NCBI GenBank assembly: GCA_015179125.1
Contig: WHVA01000186.1
Coordinates: 124,001 to 188,000, forward strand
DNA from: Gautieria morchelliformis
Lineage: Eukaryota > Basidiomycota > Agaricomycetes > Gomphales > Gomphaceae
Length of the DNA: 64,000 bases
Direction of reading: 5' to 3'
Part shown: positions 21,851 to 34,214 of the stretch, piece after piece
How positions within the stretch are numbered: the stretch's first letter is position 1
Layout of the letters: each line of letters starts with the position of its first letter
Made by a program: the position numbers and the translations under genes
Notes under the pieces: generated by a model
Seen by the model: the letters and a program-made list of their open reading frames with translations, nothing else
What the model was told of the DNA's origin: nothing
Databases searched by the model: none

Positions 21851-24400
21851 CTTAGTTGTTTCACAACCACCACAATAGCCCGACCCCAGCCCTATTTGTG
21901 TCAAGACTCTCCATCATGCACGTCCACACCAACGCGTAGCATACGTCATCCACGCGCAATACCGCAATCTCCCCCCAGCTTGACCCCGCCATACCCGACT
22001 CCGTTCTGAGTCTGCGTCTACTTGGAGTCTGACGCGCAAGAGGGCACATCATCCATGGATACGCTTTTCACTGATCCTGGGCAGCTTGCGTCTCTCGAGT
22101 GCTACTCATATTGAGGCCCTGCCCGAGTTCAAAGGTGGCTGATACAGATGCCCACATGGAAGGGACTGAAAATGCGAGCCCAAATGGTATGTCACTTCTT
22201 CTCTGGTTGAGCTCGGCGTCAGTCGTATTATTTCTTCGTGGTTGTGGTGCCATACACACACTTGACTGGTGGAATCCCCCTAGGTGAGGCCGCGGTGTAT
22301 CGGGTTATTATTGCCAATTATCCCGGTGGCGGTTGAGCGGGAACATTACACTCGCATACCGTACTCAACTATTCCACCTACCATAGGTTAGGCTCAGAGT
22401 TAATTAGAGCAGCGATGGACCGGCGCATTATGAGGCGTGCAATGCACTTCACGATGCTCGGGCTTTTAATAGGTTTCGGTGCGGCGGTGAGCGACCATTT
22501 ATGCGGGGAGGGTTTCAGGACGTCGGCTTAAGGGATGCAGACGTAGGACGTTGCAAGATTCCCTATATTCTACCCTTTCTACGCCGCCGCCTTATCCGCT
22601 ATTTGCGGATCTTGCTGCGTGGCCTTGTCCATCTCTTCCTTGGATGGTCATCAATTTCCTTTGGGACGTTTGAATCGCTTTCTGTGTTGGCGTTTGCACT
22701 CGTGCCGCATTGTGCCGGAGTTTCGTGTAACGGGTGGTTTTTTGCGATGTATGTACAAGTGACGGGGTGCACTTGCACTTGCCTCAAGTACCTCTATATG
22801 TGCATGTGAAAGCGAGCTGTGCGAAATGTAGATTACCTGTGAAGACAAATCGTCCACTATAACGTCAAATTACTTAGGGCAACATGCCGGATTTTCTCAT
22901 ATACCATGCTAAGGCGGGAAGGGGCATGTCCGTATGTAAATTCTCGCTATTCACAACTCCCACAGTACGCTCTGAGTTCCTTTGTGAATGCTCGTATATA
23001 GCCTAGTGTGCAAATTTCGTCATCGCCACTACGTATGCACTTCATCTCTTGCAGTCCTCGAGAGCGAAGAGCGTAGCCTACGAACCGAAGCTTGCCTTGG
23101 CACGTACACCTGAATTGCTCGAATCTAATCGAGACAATCAATTTGCAAAAATGCGTTTCAGGAAGCGACCATCGACCCGGATGAGCATAGTCTATATACG
23201 AACAGGTAGATTGAATAGAAGACAGGGGCAGGGTGCACCTAATCAGGCAGTGAAATAGTGCTGGAAAATGCAAGCGGGATTAGCTGTTCATCACCTGCCA
23301 ATGTACTGAGGTAAGCTGACTGCCGTTACGGAAATCTCCTCCATGATGTCCCTGTATAGCTCATCTAAGGTGAAAGGACCTCGTGCTCCAGCGAGTCTGT
23401 CTTTGTTTTCAGGATCCCGAAACAGCATGAAAATAATACACTCTGACAATGTATAATGTACCACCAAAATAGACCCCCCGCCCGCGCGGGAGAAGGAGAT
23501 CCGGAGGGTCGTCTGATGGGAGACGGTGACGACAAGCGCAGCTCGCTCATAAGGGAGACAGAGGGTGAGACGGGGTGAAAGGGTGCCCTTACGCGGTGCT
23601 TTATGATTGGAGGCAACGCCGGAGACAAAGGAAAGAGCTGGATGTCTGCACGTGCGTGTGACGTGACAGGCACAGCAGCACGACACGCCCCCCCTCCCGA
23701 GCAGCACCCGCACGGTGCACACCGCCCCTCCCGCCCAACTTCCGCCCAGAGGACGACCGCGCACTCGACCTCGTCGCCCCGATGCCAAGCCATGGCAATG
23801 GATGGCCAGCACACTCGACGACTCAACTATGCCCCACCCATAACCCGCCCCATGCAGCCCGCGCCTTGTCGTACGGGGTGGTCCCGTGTCTGACGGAAGT
23901 GTCGATATGAATTGGATGGTGAGGCGGACGGGGATGGTCTATGTATATACGGATCGGCTCACCCTTAGACGATGTCTCGTGCACCATTACTCGATGTTTC
24001 GCATCCCCAGATGCCACAACCTGCGTACGTTCTCGGCCTTACCCTCCGCGGCGAATCCGAGACCGCGCGCATGGATATTGCGTTGTTGGCTGCGGCGGGG
24101 GTCATGGGCACGGTGGCTTGTGAGTCGCGTTTCGTTGTGTTGTTATTTTTTGTGTTTTGTATTTGTTTTTGGTAAAGGACGGTTTCGGATTGGACGTGGC
24201 GGGGGTTGTGTTCCATTTTTTGCGCGGTTTCGTGCCGCGCGTGTACAGGGCTTTCCCCGGTGACCGTGCCGTTTAAGTATCTGCACCGAGCCTCGTAGGA
24301 ACCCACCCGTCGGCTGAGAAGCCAACGGAGAATAGGGCGCTGGAAGGTGCGTGGTTAGCGCGGAACTGCCAGACGCACAGGAGACGAGTCTGATGAATCA
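21851..24400. other. Gene-poor stretch between duplication arms
   Basis: No gene with recognisable domains. A minus-strand segment at about 23,291-23,425 encodes RDPENKDRLAGARGPFTLDE and then LYRDIMEEISV, which looks protein-like and may be an orphan exon of an unknown gene. The other frames (for example 23,365-23,826 and 22,501-22,809) look like chance. A region at 23,880-24,250 has overlapping frames without features. Confidence 0.35.
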
Positions 24401-24419
24401 AATCGAATATACCGCCACG

Positions 24420-26390
24420 GATGATTGGACGAGGGATTTTTGGTGCAATAATGAGGGTAAAGCTATGTTGTGTGAGGCGGCCATCAGGCGCAGTTGGTGA
24501 AGTCGCTGGAGGTTTGGGGATTGTGCTGGGGGGTTGGATGTGGCTAGATTTGGCTTTGGATGACGGGGGTGGTGAGCCGCCTGTAAAAGACAGCGGCTTG
24601 CGGGGTCATAGAGGGACACGCTGCCGGGGAACGGAGGGTGAGCCATTTGCGGGCGGATTGGTACTGGACGGTTCGGAAGTGGATGGCCATGGACGCTCTC
24701 GGGGCTTGATAAAATTTGGAGGAGGACTCCCCGGGAACCGTACTGTTTCTTTCCGTTAAGGGATTACTGATAAAGCACGAGGTGGGGGATTGGAGGATCT
24801 AGGCTGGCTGGAAAAGTTAGGAGGGGAGACGGACCGGAGGGACAAGTGTCGCGTTTGGAGGTCTGGTAGCGGACTGCTTGTGGATGGTACCTGGGCACGA
24901 TGTTAACTAGCCGACAAAGCTGCACGCGCGACCTCATATCTATAAGTTCGGGATAAACCGTGTGGGTGAAATGCTTACTTGCGGTGATGCACATGTTGTG
25001 GGCGCGACAACGGAACCACGAAATTTTGCCCAGGCGGTGCACAGAGCTCACTCACTGCAATGCAGGACATGACATGTAGCCTCGGTGCCTCTGAGACACG
25101 GACCAGCTGTACTTACGAATGGAGCCACAATCGACAGGCGCTTCACATTGACGCCGGGAACACGTGAGCTCCTTCGATGTTAGTGCCATGTCTTCGATGA
25201 CAGGTCCGCAGTCCGCAGTACCATGGGACGCCTCTCGTCGTCGTTTTCCATCTACCACCCACCTCGAAAACACGATGAACAACGTCGAGGGCCCTGGGGC
25301 AGCACCGTAAGTCCACGATCGCTTCTCTAGTGAGCCAACTATTCACTCTCCGCCCAGAAGTATTCCTGCAGGAATCAAAGTTGCTGGAAAGACTCTTTCG
25401 TTTGCGCTGCCTATTTTCATACTGACTCTTTCTGATGGACAACAGGCCTGAAATGCGAGCACCTTCCCACTGTCGAACTGCTCTGCATATGTCCTGGTGA
25501 CTACTACGTAAAACTCTTTGTGGATAAGGATGTGAAGAAGACTGCGTTGCCTGCGAGCGGCAGTACTGCGTCGTGGAATGAGTCGTTCTATTTGTGCGTT
25601 TAATTCCAGTGTTATCTTCACGTAGATCTTAAATCCATGCCCAGCAACGACCTGGATGGGGGTTCGGTATTAGGAATCGATGTCTACGGTCACCGTACCT
25701 TTACCCGTGATTACTACATAGGCGGTGCGAGGGAAAACATTGAGTCGCTGCTTGCAGAAGGAGCAACTGCAGGTCAGTCCTTTTCGCTCATGGACGGAAT
25801 GCACGTGTAATCATCGAACACAGCAGCCGTTGTTCGCACACGGCGTAAATACGACGATGCAGGGAACATGCGCGAGGTTCTGACTGTCCTAGAGTTCACC
25901 CTCACGTCTTTCGCGACGTCCGACGAGGCGCAGGAGGCCCAGTTGGACGAAGCCGTCAGCGGAACGAGAGTGGTCGATAATATGAACCCGCCGTGGTCTC
26001 TAATCCCTTGTGTACGGAATATAGTCAACCGGGTCACTTCGACCACCAATACTATTGATCCAATAGTGGCGGCTTGGGACCCCCTCCTGAACAATATCAG
26101 GCTGTTTACCGAGATCGCGGATAAGGCCTCCGAGGTATAGTTCAAACACCGGGGCTCTCCCAGGTCATCTAATTGACACGGTGTGCTTTAATTCTAGGTC
26201 CATCCTTATGCGAAAATGGCATGGTCCATCCTGTCTCTTGCTCACACGGTACATCTATGACATACATTACCCGGATAGACATAGCTGACATCTGGGGTTG
26301 ACTCTATCAGACATCGTTGCTCAGATGGACCGGGACGATAGGATGCATGGTCTGGCGAAAATTATTGGAGACACATATGCATTCGTCCAT
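24420..26390 (+). repeat. Right arm of the roughly 1.9-kb inverted duplication
   Basis: Includes non-coding DNA upstream of the NWD gene (24,420-25,260) and its first exons. It is the inverted counterpart of 16,860-18,770. Confidence 0.8.
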
Positions 26391-29300
26391 CTGGCAAAGC
26401 CGTTGAGGAAAATTGAATCACAGAAGCCAATTATCTTAGCCTTGGAGCAGCAGACGTTAGAGTGCAGCTACTTCATCCGCGCCTACACAAAAAACAACGG
26501 ATCCTGTATGTTGAACCCACCGTCAGGTGGCCATAGCTGACAATCTTTGTTCAGGGAAAGGAACCGCGAAAAATGTAGTGTCAGATGCGACAGCATGGTC
26601 GAACAGTACGAGGAATCTTTCGACAAACTCAAGTCGGAGCTACAACAACATGCCGTGATTCATACTGAAATCACTGTACTACGTGTTCTGGATGTCGTCA
26701 GTGACATCTGTGAGTTTCTGGTTTGAGGCATTTCCCAGGCTAATACGCATTGTAATCAGCTGGGAAAATTCTGCTGGATGACATGCCCTACGCAGACGGC
26801 GCTAAGTTCAATCCTGAAAAAGGATGTCTTCGGGATACTCGGGAGGCAGTTCTTGCCGAGATCTGGGAGTGGGCCAACCAGGAGAACGAGGACACCCCAC
26901 GCATATTTTTCTTGAACGATGTTGCGGGTGCCGGCAAGTCTGCCATCGCCCACGACGTCGCTAAACGATTTGACCGAATGAAACGTCTCGGGTCGTCGTA
27001 CTTTTTTGAACGCGGTGATCAGACACACCGCTCCCCCGGAAATGTCTTTAGCACGATTGCTTATGATCTGGCTGAGCGGGATCCAGCGCGAAGAGCATCG
27101 TTGCTGAAAGTGGTCGGGGAACAGAAAGCACTTCGGACTACACGCGTACCTCGTGAGCAGTTCCAAAATTTCATTCTGGACCCCTCCAAGGACCTAACCT
27201 CCATTGGACCGAGCGTGATCGTTATTGATGCACTGGATGAGAGCGGAGACCAGGAATCTCGCCAGGCTCTCTTGTCTGTCCTGCGCAATGAAGCGGCACA
27301 ACTGCCGTCTAATTTACATCTTCTTATCACTTCCCGTGCCGAAGAAGACATCTTGGACGCCCTTCTTGGGCAGAAGCATGTCCTTTCCAGGTCCTTAAAG
27401 GATATTGACCCGAACCCTGCCGATGCCGTGACCCGCTTTGTGAAAGACCAATTAGATAACATTACGGACCTCGAGCGCAAATGGCCCAACAAGGGCTGGT
27501 GTCGGTTATTAGTCGAGAAATCTGAAGGTCACTTTCAATGGGCGGCCACGGCTTGTCTGTTTGTTAAAGGAGGCGGTACGCGTGGTCACGTTCCTGTTAA
27601 GCAACTGGAGGAAATTTTAGTCAAGGACCTCCATGGGATGGATAATCTCTATCGCGGTATACTCAAGCAGCTATTCGGGGATGGCGATGACTTGACGGAC
27701 GATGTCAAATGTCGCTTTCGCTTGGTGATGGGCTGCCTGCTAATTGCCAGAGAACCGCTCTCGATGTCTGCCCTGCAGAAGCTGTGCCATGGGGTCGAGT
27801 CGAGTACCGAGGTTCATACTATTGTCGGGCCCATGGGCTCTCTGTTGAGCCTTCCTATTCGAGAATCTGACCCAATCAGCCTGCTGCACACGTCTTTTCG
27901 TGACTTTTTGACAGATCGCGACCGGAGTGAAGCATACTACATCGATACATCTTCATACCATGACGGCCTTGCACTCTCATGCTTGCGCGTGCTGATGCAA
28001 GAACTTTGTTTTAATATTTGTCAGCTTGAAACTTCGCATCTGCGCAATGATGATGTGGTCGACTTGGCGACACGGACCAAGAAGTATATATCCCCACAAC
28101 TTTCCTACTCTTGCCGTTTTTGGGCGGACCATGTTCGTGCCACTGCCTTTACGCCGGGTATGGGTGCAAAGGTCAAGGTGTTCTTCGAGACTAAGCTACT
28201 CTATTGGCTAGAAGTGGTGAGTTTAATCAAGAAGGTACCCGATACATCAGTAGCGCTCTCGTCAATAATGTACTGGAGTGAGGTGAGTGCCCAAGCTGTT
28301 ATGAGCTCCAACAGGAGTCTAATGAACTTCAGGATAATGAAATTACAGCATTCGTAACGGATACCCGGAATTTTGTAGGTGCGTTTGCGAGTGTAATCTC
28401 TCAGAGTGCTCCGCATCTCTATTTGTCGGCACTCCCGTTTGCACCTGAACGGTCGAAACTATGCGAGACTTACCTCCCACGATTTCCACGACTACTCCGC
28501 ATCGAGACCGGGAAAGCGACGACGTGGCCACCTATTCAAACTGTTCTGGTAGGCCACGCCGGGTGGGTCACATCGGTGGCGTTCTCGCAGGACGGCAAGC
28601 GCATCGTCTCCGGGTCTTATGACAACACGATCCGTGTGTGGAATGCGGACACCGGGGAGCTCATTTCGGCACCATTCGAAGGCCACACCGGGTGGGTCAT
28701 GTCGGTGGCGTTCTCCCAGGACGGCAAGCACATCGTCTCCGGGTCTGATGACAAGACGATCCGTGTGTGGAATGCAGACACCGGGGTGCTTATTTCAGCA
28801 CCATTCGAAGGTCACACCGGGTTGGTCACGTCGGTGGCATTCTCGCACGACGGCAAGCGCATCGTTTCCGGGTCTGAAGACCACACGATCTGTGTGTGGA
28901 ATGCAGACACCGGGGAGCCTATTTCAGCACCATTTGAAGGCCACACAGGGTTGGTCACGTCCGTGGCGATCTCGCACGACGGCAAGCGCATCGTCTCCGG
29001 TTCTGAAGACCACACGATCCGTGTGTGGCATGGGGACACCGGGGAGGTCATTTCAGCACCATTCGAAGGCCATACCGACTGGGTCATGTCGGTGGCGTTC
29101 TCGCAGGACGACAAGCTCATCGTTTCTGGGTCTGGAGACAAGACGATTCGTGTGTGGAATGCAGAGACCGGGGAGTAATTTTGGCACCATTCAAAGGCCA
29201 CACCGCCTCAGTCAGGTCTGTGGCATTCTCGCACGACGGGAAGCGCATCGTCTCCGGGTCTGTGGACAAGACGATGCTTGTGTGGAATGCAGACACCGGG

Positions 29301-30495
29301 GAGGCAATTTCAGCACCATTCGAAGGCCACACCGCCTCGGTCAGGTCAGCCGCGTTCTCGCACGATGGCAAGCGCATCGTCTCCGGGTCTATAGACAAGA
29401 CGATCCGTGTGTGGAATGCAGACGCCGGGGAGCTTATTTCAGCACCATTCGAAGGCCACACCTACTGGGTCATGTCGGTGGCGTTCTCGCACGACGGCAA
29501 GCGCATCGTCTCCGGGTCTGGAGACAAGACGATCCGTGTGTGGAATGCAGACACTGGGGAGCTCATTTCAGCACCATTCGAAGAGCACACCGCCTCGGTC
29601 AGGTCGGTGGCGTTCTCGCACGACGGCAAGCGCATCGTCTCTGGGTCTGCAGATGACACGATCCGTGTGTGGAATGCAGACACCGGGGAGGTAATTTCAG
29701 CACCATTCGAAGGCCACACTGACTGGATCAGGTCGGAGATGTTCTCGCAGGACGGTAAGCGCATTGTCTCCGGGTCTGATGATAAGACAATCCGTGTGTG
29801 GAGTGCCGACACCGGGGAGGGCATTTCAACACCATTCGAAGGGCACACTGCCTCTGTCAGGACGGTGGCGTTCTCGCACGACGGCAAGCGCATCGTCTCC
29901 GGGTCTGAGGACAACACCATCCGTGTGTGGAATGCAGACACCGGGGAGCTTGTTTCAGCACCATTCGAGGGCCACACCAACTTCGTATGGTCGGTGGCGT
30001 TTTCGCAGGATGGCAAGCGCATCGTCTCCGGGTCTGATGACAACACAATCCGTGTGTGGAATGCAGACACAGGGGAGCTCATTTCAGCACCATTCGAAGG
30101 CCACACCGGCTGGGTCACGTCGGTGGTGTTCTCACCGGATGGCAAACACATCGTCTCCGGGTCTTATGACAAGGCAATCCGCGTGTGGAATGCAGTCACC
30201 CGTGAGGTCATTTCAGCACCATTCGCTGGTTAGACTAGTCAGTAGCTGTTACATGACGAAATCTGCTAATATCCTTTGCACAGCTACGGGGCCTGGGTTT
30301 CGAAATGACTCATGGCTAGAAAACGGCTGGTTACTCAACTCTCCCTCAGAACTCTTATTCTGGGTACCACCGTGGTCTCAGTCAGGTTTGTGGCGGCCTG
30401 CGAATACCACTGTCATCGCGAAGGGGTCCACAAAGCTTGACCTCACCTGGTTTGAACATGGCACTTCATGGATGCAATGCAGAGGGGCTGTATGA
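25275..30495 (+). CDS. C2-NACHT-WD40 (NWD) NLR-like receptor gene
   Basis: Candidate start 25,275 (MNNVEGPG; 5' end uncertain). Exons: C2 25,446-25,593; 25,645-25,772; helical 25,824-26,134; 26,198-26,248; 26,325-26,505; 26,555-26,709; NACHT from 26,760; WD40; tail 30,284-30,495. Phases fit at most junctions; the tail follows a 55-nt intron (30,229-30,283). NACHT features: Walker A DVAGAGKSAIAH, Walker B SVIVIDALDES, sensor LLITSRAE. The WD40 array has 13 units of 43 residues. The tail has ENGWLLNSPSELLFWVPPW, typical of the family as I recall it. By analogy with fungal NWD/HET proteins it would be a cytosolic STAND switch: WD40 ligand binding, NACHT oligomerisation, and the N-terminal part signalling. 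Frame anomalies: a likely lost base near 26,597, a shift at 28,283-28,314 (either a 32-nt intron or an indel), and one G missing near 29,175, which causes a stop at 29,176. It is probably a recently inactivated allele, or an assembly error in a repeat. Confidence 0.85.
28552..30228 (+). repeat. WD40 repeat array, 13 units of 129 bp
   Basis: Unit starts at 28,552, 28,681, 28,810, 28,939, 29,068, 29,196 and then every 129 bp. Consensus GHT..V.SVAFSHDGKRIVSG, then S.D.TIRVWNADTGE.ISAPFE. Units are nearly identical at DNA level. Most differences fall at the same few positions: the two or three residues after GHT, the residue after SGS, and the residue after TGE. One interval is 128 bp, between units 5 and 6. 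This pattern is known for fungal NWD genes undergoing repeat homogenisation with selection on binding-surface residues. Confidence 0.95.
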
Positions 30496-30601
30496 GTGTT
30501 CTGGTGCAACCACTCATTCACATGCAGATATTGCATCTCCTGCCATCATAGTGGTTTGACTTCCATATTGTACATGCAGTAACACTCTGATAGTCTGTCT
30601 T

Positions 30602-30964
30602 TGTTAGGGCATGATCCTTCAGAGGAAGGCTGACTGAGCTTGGGGGTGAAACCCAAGGTAAGGTCTGAGGTTATGGAGTGAGGTTCAAATAGGTAAATTG
30701 GAGAGGGACTTGGCTTTAGCTTGTGTGCTGTGCTGGCCCTATATACAAGTCCCAATTTCTTAGGTAGACAACTATGAGGCAAGGTTTGATTCAAGAGGTG
30801 AGTACTTAGAAACTAGCTAGGGATCAAAAGGAGTACAATAGCCAATTTTCAGGCTTAGGAATAAGTGTGCATGAGGGTTTATATACGGGCAAGATAAGGG
30901 TCAGGGGTGAGTATATGCGGGGATATGGGGAAGATACTTATAACTAATTTAATGTGTGATGGAC
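30602..30964 (+). mobile_element. Diverged partial LTR of the chromovirus family
   Basis: Matches the first two thirds of the LTR at 44,519-45,079 with heavy divergence: TTGGCTTTAGCTTGTGTGCT versus TTGGCTTCAGCTTATGTGCT, and GAAACTAGCTAGGGATC shared exactly. It ends abruptly at a LINE fragment. It is a much older relic of the same LTR family; many differences are G-to-A or C-to-T. Confidence 0.8.
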
Positions 30965-31265
30965 TGTCTGCTCCTTGTCAGTACCCAGATACAGCCGTAC
31001 TGATTTCACCTCTATCCCCCCTCTGAACAGCACTGCTGCCGTGCCTACCCCTCCACCTTTGCTGGAGCCATCCATGAAAACTTTGACATCGGCTGGATCA
31101 TTCTGCATCTGTGCAACGGCTTGCTGTTTTCTCTGCACTATGACTGTCTCGAACCCTGGAGCCCACTTGAGGCCCATTACTGTAGTCTCTATCTTTTCCA
31201 TCCTGCTTGGCTGGAGCCTGCTTGTGTGTATTATAAGGGCAACCTGGGCAGACGCTCTACGCTCA
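30965..31265 (-). mobile_element. LINE fragment (start of RNase H region)
   Basis: Minus-strand coding for LQPSRMEKIETTVMGLKWAP and then VKVFMDGSSKGGGVGTAAVL and VRLYLGTDKEQTV. This corresponds to residues around 36,790-37,040 of the LINE at 35,122-38,086. Both ends are truncated. It directly abuts the partial LTR. Confidence 0.8.
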
Positions 31266-32600
31266 AGCGGCGAACTGGCGAAGGGGGATCCAAAGTGAGA
31301 TAGAAAACTATATACAGGACGTAGACATACCTGGCAAAGGGGGATCCAAAGAGAAAACTCTAAGGAACCCCTTCGCCACCTAACTATGACTATAAGCAAA
31401 CGCAGGCATGCTAGCCCAATCACCGAATGCCCCAGTTACATAAGCAATCATGCCAGCGATAACAGGGCTGGACATATAAGGAAGGAATGATGTCGGAAGG
31501 GGCCGGAACAGTAAGGGAAATAAACGGAACACAAGACAGAAGGATGCGAAAGGCTAGGAGAAGCTCAGGGGCCACCAACAACACGCTGCGATGATGCAGT
31601 GTGTGGTAATGCACAGTGCGATCATGCACAGTGTGTTATGTATCGAGATTTCCACTAAGTCAGAACTGGAAAGGACAGTGGCTTCAACTTGTAGGTTGCA
31701 CCCCCAATGAACTATCGTCCTAGGTATTTCAGAAATGGGTCGGAAGCCGGAATGTACTGAACTGAAGGTTAGTCGGAACCTGAGGCGGTATTGAGGTGGA
31801 AGACAGAAGGTGGAGAGACTGAGGTCTTGCTAGACTCACTGTGCTAAGAACAGGAGATGGAGCGAAGGAAATCAAGTATCGAAGGCGATTATCTGATTGC
31901 AGAATAACAGACATACATGACAGGCTTTTATACAAAGAGCTGAGACAACAGGTAATGGGGTGGTACTAAGCAAATTCTGGGGGAAGTGGAAGTCGAGTAG
32001 ACAATGCGTGGGAACTAACTAATTGGGAACAATGGGACTACAAGGGGGGTTCAGGGTAAGGTAAAACAATGGCAAAGAACAAGGGGCTGGGAAAACATAT
32101 CTGACAACGAAACACAAGGAGGGTCGGACATATGGTCTTGATGAACGGTGAGGTGGTTCCGATGGGTCCGAGTAATAGCATCGAAAGAACAAGGGAATAG
32201 AACATGGGTGGAATGTCGGAAATATCGGAGGGGCGGAAAGTGTTGCGGAACTGAAGGTCGGAAGTCAGAAATGCACGGTCGTAACACAGTGTGACCATGC
32301 AGAGTGCGATCGTGCAGAGTGCGATCATGCACAGTGTGATCATGCATAGTGCGATCATACACAGTGCGATCATGCACGGTGCTCGCTGAGGCAAGCGCTT
32401 GAGTGATGCAGACACCTTAGTAACGCCTTCGTCATCCCAACCTTCTGCATGGCCATCCTCCCTTGACCCATCGAGACGTACGTATCGAAGGGTGGGTGCT
32501 TCCAAACACTGCAAGATGTCGAGGCCACAGCCAGGAACTGTGACATCTACCTCATCAAGATGAGGAAGTACCTCGATGCGAGGATAGTCCAGGCTGTGGC
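31266..32600. other. Gene-poor stretch with a short tandem motif
   Basis: No recognised gene. Between about 32,275 and 32,385 there are about seven imperfect copies of a 14-15 bp unit (GATCATGCACAGTGC). The same motif also appears at 31,590-31,640. Overlapping frames in these places (for example runs of CMIAL) are products of the tandem repeat. Confidence 0.5.
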
Positions 32601-32639
32601 TGGTTTGGAACGAGAAGAAAGAGTCTAGTCAGCAGATCT

Positions 32640-33540
32640 ACTATGGAATCTGAACTGGTGGTGAGTTCATTCACAACTGCAGAGGGCATATGGTTTGATC
32701 AGGCTTGGGAAGGACTTCAGGCATGACTTCATTCCTATCCCCGTTTTCACAGATAACCAGTCATCGATTGCCTTCTCGAAAGACGGATCAGGCAGCACAA
32801 GGACGAAACATATAGACGTACATTATTACTACACCAAAGAGCAAATAGCCGCAGGGAACATCAGACTATGCTACATCAAAACCCTCAAAAACCCCGCCGA
32901 CGTCCTGACAAAACCATTATCATGTTTGAGGAGGAGTGTCGCAAATATCACATCCTCACACAGTCTCCCCTCCTTTTCGTCTACATCTTCACACAGTCTC
33001 CTGTCCTTCCGTCAGCGCCGGGCACACACTCTTACGGTCCTTACCTGATAATCCACCAGTCCACACACATCTAGCCAAGTCCACACATGTACGCCCACAT
33101 AGCCCACGTCACGCCATCAAATATCGACGCCCGATGCAAAACCCGCGGACCCATCCCTGAGCCCAAGAGCAGCCCGAGAACAACTGATCCATGGAGTGGC
33201 ATGGGGGCTGAGCCACTGCGCATGGACCTTTCCTTTTTCCTATTTCTATTCCCCCACACATCACACATTTCTGATATTCCATTCCTATGCCTCCATTCCC
33301 ATTTGATAGGTAGAATACACATGTGTAACAGTAACCAGCACTCCAACCCCCGTAGTACATGCCTTGCACACGTACCTACCGGCGCCAGTAATATCCCTTT
33401 CGACCTAGCACATCACACAAAGAGGTTAAATAGCTGTCGCATGTATACTAGAACACCAGTCAATCGAACTCACTATCTTCTAAAGGATTCTCTCGTCTCG
33501 AACTGCAGTTACATCTGCGATGACTCTGTTGACACTCATA
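32640..33540 (+). mobile_element. Ty1/Copia fossil, 3' end
   Basis: Encodes the end of a Copia RNase H: VFTDNQSSIAFSKDG, KHIDVHYYYTKEQ, NIRLCYIKTLKNPADVLTKP. A purine-rich stretch GAGGAGGAGTGTCGC at about 32,928 follows, which is where a 3' LTR would start. The LTR could run to about 33,538 (ending TTGACACTCA), but no second copy is present to confirm it. Only the 3' fifth of the element remains, so it is broken and truncated. Confidence 0.8.
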
Positions 33541-34214
33541 TATTTCTCATAGGAGGATGTTTATAAATGTCATATATATGTATATATAGCCTAGCTCATC
33601 TATATTTCATAAAATATATCAAAATTGAGGCAGTTGCCAGCACCTGTAAGGCATGCTTAATCCTAGCCCCAAAGTTCTTTCTCACAGTCTGCTGCTCCCC
33701 CAGGAAAGGGTGTATACCCCATTGTCTAAACATCAATAGTTACATATCTTTGTACTATACATGCATATTATTTTAAACATACCTTCTAATCAGATCTCTC
33801 AACCATATATAATAATATAGTACAGGTATTGTCCATACTTGCTTCTATACTCTGTGATTGTACATCTAACATGTTTCATATATACTTTTAATATATAGTC
33901 ATCCACATCCTCTCTGAAATTGCTCTGTGATATCAATACACACCATGCTTTAGCACATACAACCATATTTGTAAAATATCAGAACATTAAAAAAAATTTA
34001 GGATGTCCACAATATACAAGTTGCTCAAAATGATGGATTATGAATTTGGTTAGGGTTGATATTTTAAAAGATATCTAATATATCCTAGAAGAATATACAT
34101 TGTTGTCAATGTGAACATCCTCCATACACTCTCATACACTCGACTCTTGAACACAGCTCGATTCGGTTCCACTTGGGACTTGAATTATATTCCTATCGAC
34201 TTGCAGCATTCATA
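33541..34214. other. AT-rich non-coding stretch
   Basis: Strongly AT-rich, with many TATATA and CATATAT runs and no reading frame of interest. Its composition differs from the rest of the window. This may reflect age or C-to-T decay of former repeats. Confidence 0.5.

Noticed and set aside
28492-30151. Minus-strand and shifted frames across the WD40 array
   Set aside because: Shadows of the 129-bp WD40 units; the plus-strand frame encodes a clear domain and the others only mirror it.
28552-30228. Regularly spaced repeats considered as a CRISPR array
   Set aside because: Units are contiguous 129-bp coding repeats without spacers, in a eukaryotic intron-bearing gene.
32038-32514. 158-residue minus-strand frame with CMIAL repeats
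   Set aside because: The repeated residues come from the GATCATGCACAGTGC tandem motif; the rest has no domain.
32928-33540. Exact Copia 3' LTR boundaries
   Set aside because: Only one copy in the window and no target duplication visible, so the limits are given only as approximate within the Copia feature.
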